A stretch of DNA of 13,696 nucleotides from Cyclostephanos tholiformis (Eukaryota; Bacillariophyta; Thalassiosirophyceae; Thalassiosirales; Thalassiosiraceae), in NCBI GenBank assembly GCA_036939975.1, contig JALLPB010000681.1, forward strand, positions 1-13,696, read 5' to 3'. Shown here in pieces: positions 6,495-13,696 of the stretch (positions are counted from its first letter, which is position 1; each line of letters opens with the position of its first letter). Under the pieces are notes generated by a model that saw only the letters and a list, made by a program, of their open reading frames with translations, was not told where the DNA came from and searched no databases. Position numbers and translations under genes: made by a program.

Positions 6495-8259
6495 CTAATT
6501 GCATTTTGCATCACCCTTCATCTCGCAGCGATCCTTGCTCACGGTACATTGAGCGAACGGTTCATCATCACTGCAATTGGGGACCATCTCTCCCGCGATG
6601 CGACGGAGGACAAGCGTTTGGTCGTCCCCGTCACCATTGTCGTTGTTGCGGTCTTCGACGCTGCCGATGATGCCACCGTCGACGCCCTCCCAGAAGGAAG
6701 GACAGGGCCAGACGCTCAGGTTAGAAGATCTCTCCATTTCATACGCGAAGGCATCCCGTATCGATTTTCGGTACGCTTCGGCGCCACCGTCGGAATCGGC
6801 GTATAAGAAGGACGCTGCACCGACAACGAGGGATACCCGATCGAGCAACGCTCGCATCGACTCGAGACGAACGTCCACAGCCGTCCGTTTCTCATCCTTC
6901 TTCTCAAGCAACTTCTCGTGTCCCTCCCATTGCCAATCGTCCCTACGGACGAAGGAAAGGACCCTGCCCAGCGCTCGCGCGGGATCCCTCAGTACGTCCT
7001 CCAACGATAGCGTGACCATGGCGCTATGCGCCGATACGTCTGCCCCCGAATTCCACGAACAATAAAACGCACACCATCCGACAAACATACAAAAATGCTG
7101 ACGTGAGAAACTCGCGTTTGGGCGCACGCACATGAGGGATCGACTCACGCGACAGACGACACTGCCATCGCATCAACAACCGCACGATCAGCCCGATCGT
7201 GGTAGCCGTCGGCTTCGTCGGGGCCATGGACGACGAAGGCGAACTGTTCGCACCGTCCGAATTCGATCGACCTCGCAATGACGACGACAAACCCTCGTCT
7301 CGGCGAACGCCGTCTTCCGTGACGGAGGAAAGGTTGTCGCCAGGTCCCATAGAGGACGACGACGATGAGAACGAGTAGTAGTAAGCGTCGTACGCGGCCA
7401 GGGACAAGGGCAGCGTCACGAGGCGCACGAGCTTGGTGTAACCGTGACTCTTGCCGTAACCGTAAACCGGGACATGCGATGTGATGACTATCTCGATGTC
7501 GTCGGACGGTATGCCCCCCCCACCGTCGTCGATCCCCAGCGCGTCGGCGATCCAATCCCCGAACGACCGCCCGATGTATCCCGGCGGGATCATGATCCCG
7601 ATCCGTGGCCTACGCCGCTTCGCCTTCCCATCGAACATCCCGACGTCCTCGCCCCCCCCGCCGCCTATGTGGCCATCACTTTCGTTGTTGCGTTTCCTCG
7701 CATAGGGAACGTGACGAAGGCACTCGCGTTCCTTGCGCGTCGTCGGATTGATCTGACCGGACGCGTCGTCCCTACCGGGTAGGCACTCCTTCATCGATGC
7801 TGCTAGGAATTTGACCTCGGTGGAGGAGGAGGAGGAACGGGCGTCCTCGTCGCCCTTCTCGGTCACCGCCGGTCGATGCGATGACGACGATATCGGGACA
7901 GAGTGGGACAAATTATCCAGCCGCGTTAGGATCGAATTGGCGACTACCTCGATCGACGAGGACCGTGGTGACAACCGATGATGACCGTCGCCTCCGTCAC
8001 TTTCGTCATCCTCGCCATCAAAATTGACATCGACCGCCCCTAGAACCGCTTTCTTCGACTGCTTCAGAGGGGGGAAAGAGACTCTTCCCGAGGGGGGCGA
8101 TGGGACGACGATGACGACGGAGACGAGACACGATAGCCATAGGATGCCGATGCAGAAAACTATGGCCAATGACAGGTATGCCACTGCCTTTGGCGCCGTT
8201 TTCTTGTGAAGGAGGAGGAGGGCGGCAGGATTGTTCGTCCTCTTGGTTATCAACACCAT
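6495..8259 (-). CDS. Unrecognised single-pass membrane protein (type II topology), two exons
   Basis: Exon 1 runs 8259-7149, the intron is 7148-7040 and exon 2 runs 7039-6495, giving 551 residues. A short basic N-terminus precedes one hydrophobic helix (about residues 24-52), followed by a Pro/Ser-rich stem; this suggests a signal-anchored protein with a luminal or extracellular C-terminal part. Low-complexity Ser, Asp and Gly stretches fill residues 60-215 and 296-350. The ordered part starts at PRIGIMIPPGYIGRSFGDW (218-236), then TSHVPVYGYGKSHGYTKLVR (260-279), MRWQCRLSHVSAHSAM (363-378), SLEDVLRDPARALGRVLSFV (382-401) and NLSVWPCPSFW (477-487), with a Cys-containing tail. The topology and the LEDVL...P...L..VL pattern recall Golgi sulfotransferases, but I see no clear PAPS-binding loop, so no function is assigned. 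Base composition is much richer in GC than its neighbours (one sampled 60-base line has 43 G or C). Confidence 0.75.
7040..7148 (-). other. Intron of the membrane-protein gene
   Basis: A 109-bp phase-1 intron read on the minus strand, with donor TCGC|GTGAGT and acceptor GGGGGCAG|ACGT. Of the AG sites checked in the area, only this one restores the long downstream frame; the AG in ACGTCAG and the one in CATAG do not. Splicing makes a His codon at residue 371 and joins QCRLS to VSAHS. Without splicing, the upstream frame ends at 7024 after 411 codons. Confidence 0.75.
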
Positions 8260-8504
8260 GATATTGGCTTGTGTGTATGGAGAAGTACGTAGGGTACTAC
8301 TCTATGTATCGATGGTATGTATCTCTCGACGTACGTAGATATAGAGATACTATAGGTAGATGGACCTGACAACATGCAGCAAAGTAGAGAAGCAAGTGAA
8401 TGATGCATCATCATGTTGACGAGCTATTAAGGGTCTGGATCCCTCATGCAGGAATGTAACAGCCAAAAGCAAATAAATCCATTTGGTTTAATACAACAAT
8501 AGGG
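8260..8504 (-). promoter_or_regulatory. Short space holding the TPR gene 3' end and the membrane-protein gene promoter
   Basis: Only 245 bases separate the stop of the upstream minus-strand gene from the start of the next. The part near 8280-8350 contains two TACGTA palindromes (8286-8291 and 8332-8337). It also has an 8-bp hairpin, GTATCTCT at 8319-8326 with AGAGATAC at 8343-8350, whose 16-base loop contains CGTACG. The minus-strand motif AGAGTAGTACC at 8303-8293 resembles a motif upstream of the SUMO E1 gene. No standard TATA box is obvious. Promoter function is inferred from position. Confidence 0.4.
8487..8492 (-). terminator. ATTAAA-type poly(A) signal of the TPR gene
   Basis: Read on the minus strand, ATTAAA lies 13 bases past the stop codon at 8507-8505. 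It is a common variant of AATAAA; with so little room before the next gene, it is the likeliest 3'-end signal. An AATAAA at 8472-8477 is on the opposite strand and is not used by this gene. Confidence 0.4.
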
Positions 8505-11500
8505 TTACATATTTTGCATCACCTCTATCTCTGAAGCTAGATCCATGAAAAAGGGATGGCTCGTTGAGAGACCTACACTTCGATACAATTCCTTCACTTC
8601 ATCGAACAAAATCTTGGCAGCTCCAAACTCCCTACGCTGTCGACGAAGCTGTGCGATGTTTGATATGGTTCGTCCAACATCGACAATTTCACTGCTGTCC
8701 CTTCTTTCTCCCGACGATTGTCTTCGTTCTATCCTACGACGACGGGTTGCAAGTGCTTCCGTATAACACCAAATCGCTCCAGTATAGTCACCTTTGTTTC
8801 TATAGGCATCGGCAATCTCATCTATTGCAAGCGCCTTGTCTACATATGGGACGGATGATATTTGACGGCGTTGCGCTGCTAGGGTTGATGTGGCATTTTG
8901 CATCAACGCCAGCTCAGAATCAACAAGGTTGGATCGGATTTCGTTGATTCTACGATTATTCGGAGGCACCCCTGAAATGAATCAGCCCAGAGGAAGGTTT
9001 AAGTCATTGTGGAGCTGTAATAACTTTGGATCTCACATTTTAGCAATAATAACTTACCAAGTTTTTCGAACATTCGCATAGACTCTTTCAACACAACCTT
9101 CGCCTCAGTATATTCACCTTTTTTTAGATGAACCTTACCGACCGCGCCCAAGACTAGCGCAACCTCTATGCTTGAATCATCAACTTGTGCGCTTGAACGG
9201 AGTAGATTTAAAGATTCGATGTAGCAGCTAAATGCGGAAGTCAAATCACCACTGATCATTTGAACCTCGCCAAGATTCTCTAAAATCCGAGCAACGTCTC
9301 GAGACGAATAAGAGCTTGCAAGCACTTGATTGCTACCAGTGGTGCGTATCGCAACTATTTGATGCATCCGCAACGCCTCTTCAAATGTTTCGATTGCTTT
9401 GCCATATTGATGCAACATGCCGTGTGCTTTGCCTATATTGTGCAATACTGATGCATGGAGGGTGCCAATATCGTCGAACGATGAGTGACCTTGTGACAAT
9501 GGGAGTGCATGTCTCATTAGTTGTCTCGGGCCAATGATCTGCAGGCGTCTCTTCTCGTCATCGTTGAGGCAGCGGAATGCCGTCTGAGCCTTGAGATATG
9601 ATCTTAAGGCAAGGTGCCATTCAGTTTTCATCATGTAGAGGCCACCAACGTTGATCCAAACAAGGAATACTTCAGATCGACTGCAGTATCGTTTTCCGTT
9701 CTCCGTTGCCATTTCATTATCGGCTCGCCTTCGTACCCCGTAACTTGACAACGCGTCGTAGAATGACGACATAGCCTGTTTCAACTCCCCTCTGGAAGAA
9801 TATAGTATGCCAATACGATTGCACGCAGATCCCAAGTGTGGATTGACATTTCCAAAAGATTCCCGAAGCGGTGTCAGAGCTTCTTGGTACAGCGAAAGTG
9901 CCATGTTCTTGTTATCTGTATTATCGTTGTACCCTCCACCATACTGACCCTGATTATAGTTAAATATATCAGCCAACTTTACCAGTGCTAACCCAACCTC
10001 AGGATGAATATCACCCAATCCTTTCTTCAGTATTGACACTGCATCTCTTGTATCCTTGATTGCCATTTCGACATGATTCATTTCTAAATGCAATTCACCC
10101 TTTTTTAGCAAAGTAAACCCTACAGCGGGATGATCTTGTCCTAAACTCTCTGTTTCAAGGTCCAGTACACAAATCAATACATTCAGTCTTTTTATCTGAA
10201 GTTGTGTGCGTAAGCTCTGATTATCTGAATTCAGCGCAGTCTGCGCGGCGATCTTCTCTGCCTCGTCATGCAATTCCATTCTCTGATCATGATGACGCGC
10301 GGCAATGCCCATTTGCATAATGTTGCTAACAGTCCGATCGACATCACAATCACCTGTATTCTCATAACGATGACACATGTTACGATACACATCAAGAGCA
10401 CCACGGAAAGAGTTCATTGCGAGTTGATAATCTCCCATCGTTTCATATACCACTCCAATGTTGTTCAACACATTGGCCATTTCTGATACCGAGTCGCGTA
10501 GCGAAGCATGCAGCTGGTTTTCAAGCTCATCGTGGGGAACATACTTTGGTTTTTTACCTCTCTGTTTTGACTGGAAATAAAGGTTGTCCAGCTTCATCTT
10601 AATGTCATTAACATTAGTTTCCGCAATTTGAAGTGCCTCTGTCAGGGCAGCAAGGGCGTCGTTGTTTCGTCCACGTGAGAGGTGACTGCATGCTTTCGCG
10701 ACAAGATCGTCGGATTCGTTTGCATCGTCATTATTAATATGATGCCCAAAATTCATTTGAGATATTGCCTTTGATGGAAAGTAAGCTGGATCATCACTGG
10801 CTTCGCTAGTCTCACTCGCACTACTAGCATCGCTAGCACAGCTTTCGTCGTCGTAATCGCGAGAAGTGTAGCTAGAATCTGAAACAATAGATCTGCTTCC
10901 TACATGATCATCAAACCTTTCCATGCTGCCATCATAGTCTTGAGCACTGTAGAACCCATCATCTGCATTTTCGAAACTGAATGGCTTCCTCTTGATCATG
11001 GGAGATGATGAGATACTATCGTTCAGTAATTTGAGTTCGGAATATTGCTCCTCAGAAAAAATATTGTCATGACTTTGGTTGATATGCTCATCAAAATCAA
11101 CGCTCATTTCTTTTTCCATTGAGTCATTCCACTTAATGTCAGTATAAGTCTGGACTTGCTCCTGTTGGCTGTTTCTTCGTTTTTTTTTTTCTTTGACGGT
11201 TGAGTCTGGATCAAAATTGATCTGGCTTTCCATGGAATCTTTCTGTTTCACCTGATAGAAAGATTCAGACTTCTGCTGCTGCAATTTTTTCTGTGATTTG
11301 TTTTTATGCTGCGTCCTCATGTGCTTCCTCTCTCTCTGCTCTTGTTGTCTTTTCACCAGAATTTGAATCCCGGTGTCCTCTGACATAATTGAGACGCCAT
11401 CGTTTTTTGAATCATCGGCAAGGTCTCGAACATACACTCGTTCAATGTGGCCATTCCTGAACTTATGACCCATTGCCTCCACTCCCTTACCATTACACTC

Positions 11501-13330
11501 CTTGACATCATCACACATGGCGGAAATACCATGAGGCGTCTTCTTGATGACGTATCCCTCATGATTATCTTTACATAAGTCATCAGTACTATCTATGGTG
11601 TTAATATTAGGATCTCCATTGTGATCGTAGTGCCGATTGAATTGTTCATTCACAGTTACACGCCGTTTATCCACACCAACGACCTTACACATATCAACAT
11701 CTGGATATATTCTCTCCTGCTTGAAACCGTCTGGTTCCTTTGCGTACTCGTTTTGGGGATAGTATGCGAAATCATGAGTAGGTGGATCTTCCTTTCGCTT
11801 CAGCAGCATCGAAGGAAACATGTCTGTTATCTTTCTTCGCCTATTACTGTAATGTGAAGATTTGAGATCGTGGATGGCGCTACAATCGCTTGAAGTGGCG
11901 TCGCTTGAAGGCATACTACTGTCGCACTTTTCGCTGAAGCATTCGCCACTGCTGCTTATGCAACTATCGGTGCCATGCATGCGAAAGATTTCCCTGGCTG
12001 GCGTTGAGCGTCGATTTATCTGAGGCGGAGTTGGAGAAAGTTCCAGAGGAGATGTTGGTGAGGAGAAAGAGTCGATGCGTGGATTAGTCGTCGTAGATTT
12101 TGGCCGATTTATCTCTGGCAGCGTTGGAGGATTCGACGGAGGAGATAACGACGGGGGGCAAGAGTTGTCGGCCAGAGAAATTGTTTCAGACATTGAAGAA
12201 TTGACTGCGGTGACATACGGACTGGCAGGACATCGATGCACTTGCTGGTTGGATCGTTTCGGCGTGTTTGCCTTGATATCGACCTTGGAGTTAGCCCAAG
12301 TGGAATTTTCTCGCAACGAGACATAATTGTCACTACATTCGCTCATGGTAGTCAACTGGGAGTTCTGTCGTGGCGAGACGTAATCGTCACTTAAATTGTC
12401 CATGTGAGCCTGTTTGGGATGAATTCGAGGCGAAACGTGATCATAGCTGAATTCCCTCACGGAAGTAGCAATTACATGTGGATCATTGCTTCCATTCTTG
12501 GTATGACTGTCATACTTCTTGATTGTAGATGTGCCAAGTGAGTATCCATAAGAATCCACCTCCATTGCCCCGATTTCTTCATTATACAAACGATCGAAGG
12601 AGCTTACGCTCGCTTTGCTTCTTGCTATGTGTTTTTTATCCATCGCTCTCCCCTGTAATTCTGTCGTTCCTATCAGGTCACAATTTGCGCTGCAATCATC
12701 ATCCAAAAATCTAAATTTATCATCATCGCCCGCTTGTGTTGTTTCTGTCTTCTCGTGTGAAATGCGATGTTCTGACGTGCTTAAGCGTTTATAGCTCACG
12801 GCATGATATTCATTACAATCAGTGTCGCTTCTTGATTCCGTAATTTCTACATCGACATCGTTTTTTGCAAGTTGGTGTCGGTATGGACTCGAGGCGTAGT
12901 AAGAGTCGGATCGATTGCAGGGATCATCTTTCTCCTGGGAATGTTCTGACACGATATCGTCGATTGGATAACGACTGGTCATTCCGATGGTCGGGCTCGA
13001 CTGTATTGAGCTCGACTGGCGAGAGTGATCGAGACTATGGTCCTCGTCGTCATCACGCCACCCAGTCCCGCCTATTCCATTGCCCATATCGTCGACGGTG
13101 GGATACAATTCTTCCACCGGATATCTAGCAGTCTCGGACATGGGTGGGACGTCATCTAACAGCTCGTATGGCTCGCGCAGACGGTCATCTATGACCTGGG
13201 CGAAGGCACTGGAAGACCGATGCGATGGCGAAGTTAACCACGGACGATTCTGGGATAAGAGCGACGATTGATAAAAGTCCTTCGAAAGGCTGGCGCCAAA
13301 CAGTTCGTCTTCCTCGTTAAGGGTCGTCAT
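8505..13330 (-). CDS. Large protein with disordered N-terminus and kinesin-light-chain-like TPR array
   Basis: Exon 1 runs 13330-9058, the intron is 9057-8972 and exon 2 runs 8971-8505, giving about 1579 residues. Residues 1 to about 865 are Ser/Asp/Asn-rich with no visible fold. They hold a Ser-Pro/Thr-Pro cluster (about 400-445), 19-residue tandem repeats (about 297-350) and a basic KEKKKRRNS stretch near 710. From about 870 to the end there are some ten or eleven TPR units, for example VLNNIGVVYETMGDYQLAMN, the 42-residue kinesin-light-chain style unit around LGQDHPAVGFTLLKKGELHL and GLGDIHPEVGLALVKLADIF, SVLHNIGKAHGMLHQYGKAI, ILENLGEVQMISGDLTSAF, and in exon 2 IDEIADAYRNKGDYTGAIWC. TPR arrays are protein-binding scaffolds. 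A role in cargo or complex assembly is plausible, but no partner is visible. There is no kinase, motor or membrane segment. Confidence 0.88.
8972..9057 (-). other. Intron of the TPR gene
   Basis: An 86-bp phase-1 intron on the minus strand, with donor CTTG|GTAAGT and acceptor TTTCAG|GGGTGCC. Splicing creates a Gly codon and joins MRMFEKLG to VPPNNRR, extending the TPR array by two further units. Read through without splicing, the frame would stop at 8999 after a tail unrelated to TPR sequence. The donor is a perfect consensus. Confidence 0.88.
11090..11260 (-). repeat. Degenerate two-copy 38-residue repeat in the TPR protein
   Basis: The codons for DSME occur at 11239-11228 and at 11125-11114, exactly 114 bases apart. 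Around each copy the pattern QQ...Y..K..DSME.....(F)D is shared, though the rest has drifted. It lies in the basic, Gln/Lys-rich part of the disordered half. Confidence 0.45.
12285..12450 (-). repeat. Three-copy 57-bp tandem repeat in the TPR protein
   Basis: Matching segments start at plus-strand positions 12311, 12368 and 12425, exactly 57 bases apart. In protein they give YDHVSPR, DDYVSPRQNS and DNYVSLRENS at a 19-residue period. The frame is preserved, so the duplication is coding. Each unit carries a Ser-Pro or Ser-Leu after Tyr/His-Val. Confidence 0.7.
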
Positions 13331-13696
13331 GGTTGTGAAATTTTTTTGTCGTAAAGCAAAGAGGAAGGAGGTACGATATGAACGAAGGAAAATGGGGCGG
13401 GACTGCTACAGTGTGGCGGGCGGCATATCACCCGTCTGAAAATTTTCAAAGATAGTACAGGGACGTAGGAATTAGTTCGTTTTTCTTTCCTTTTTTTTCC
13501 AACGCTCTATCAATAGAGTGTATTGTGGTTTTAACAGAAAATTCACTGCGCAAAAAAGCGAATTTTTATATTCTGCACTGTTTGTTTTTGAGATGGGTAC
13601 ATAGATAAGTAGAGTACCGTTGAAGCCGGGGCATAAGAGATGCCTCCCGCCATTTTGCTTTTGAATTCCTTTTGGTCAAAAAGTGTCCCTGGGCAA
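13331..13696. other. Upstream region of the TPR gene
   Basis: I see no gene here. It holds the presumed 5' UTR and promoter of the minus-strand TPR gene. An inverted repeat at 13502-13521 (ACGCTCTAT, CA, ATAGAGTGT; one G-T pair) and a smaller one, GGTAC/GTACC at 13596-13600 and 13614-13618, are present. AGAGTACC at 13611-13618 resembles motifs upstream of the other two genes. T-rich runs occur at about 13480-13500. Confidence 0.5.

Noticed and set aside
6477..6806. Plus-strand 109-codon frame whose N-terminus resembles a signal peptide (MVGWRALIAFCITLHLAA)
   Set aside because: It lies antisense to exon 2 of the spliced minus-strand gene, shows no family motif, and ends inside that gene. The hydrophobic start is probably chance, although it begins 43 bases after the element ends and could be tested with stranded RNA-seq.
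7024..7148. Unspliced 411-residue end of the membrane protein
   Set aside because: The tail after the donor site is basic and unlike the rest, while splicing gives a long in-frame continuation. Kept only as a possible intron-retention product.
7444..7782. Plus-strand frames opposite the membrane-protein gene
   Set aside because: Pro/Arg-rich translations with no motif, a usual by-product of GC-rich coding sequence read on the wrong strand.
8505..8969. Separate small TPR gene starting near 8969
   Set aside because: There is no ATG at that point. A consensus donor at 9057 and acceptor at 8972 join it in frame to the large TPR gene, so it is the second exon.
1..13696. CRISPR arrays, tRNA or rRNA genes, bacterial operon signals
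   Set aside because: No regularly spaced direct repeats with unique spacers and no recognisable tRNA or rRNA sequence were seen. The introns and gene types are eukaryotic.

Overview
The window looks like nuclear DNA of a unicellular alga, most likely a diatom. The protein genes have short GT-AG introns (86, 109 and 158 bp), the intergenic spaces are compact, and a decayed Ty1/copia-type LTR retrotransposon has gag, integrase and reverse transcriptase motifs that resemble the diatom CoDi lineages. The diatom assignment is inference from these motifs; no search was run.

Layout from left to right. Positions 1-705 are intergenic, with several small inverted repeats. Positions 706-1892 (+) hold a two-exon gene for the small subunit of the SUMO-activating E1 enzyme (SAE1/AOS1). 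Positions 1893-2246 are plain spacer. Positions 2247-6434 (+) hold one dead copia-like element: a short 5' LTR, gag with a CCHC knuckle, protease, integrase, and reverse transcriptase. It is broken by several stops and frame changes, lacks RNase H, and ends in a 54-bp stub of its 3' LTR. Positions 6495-8259 (-) hold a two-exon, GC-rich gene for an unrecognised single-pass membrane protein with type II topology. Positions 8505-13330 (-) hold a two-exon gene for a protein of about 1579 residues: a long, Ser-rich, probably disordered N-terminal half followed by a kinesin-light-chain-like array of TPR repeats. Positions 13331-13696 are the upstream region of that gene.

The three host genes do not form a pathway; they are neighbours in a compact eukaryotic genome. 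The two minus-strand genes lie head-to-tail, only 245 bp apart. The retroelement separates the SAE1 gene from the convergent membrane-protein gene, and its truncated 3' end lies 60 bp beyond the stop codon of that gene. All three splice models follow directly from GT/AG sites that preserve the reading frame. The most interesting leads are the membrane protein with its conserved-looking motif block, the modular TPR protein with 19-residue tandem repeats, the degenerate nucleotide-binding loop of SAE1, the RT-to-LTR deletion junction in the element, and a similar AGAGTA/GTAC motif with hairpins upstream of the three host genes.
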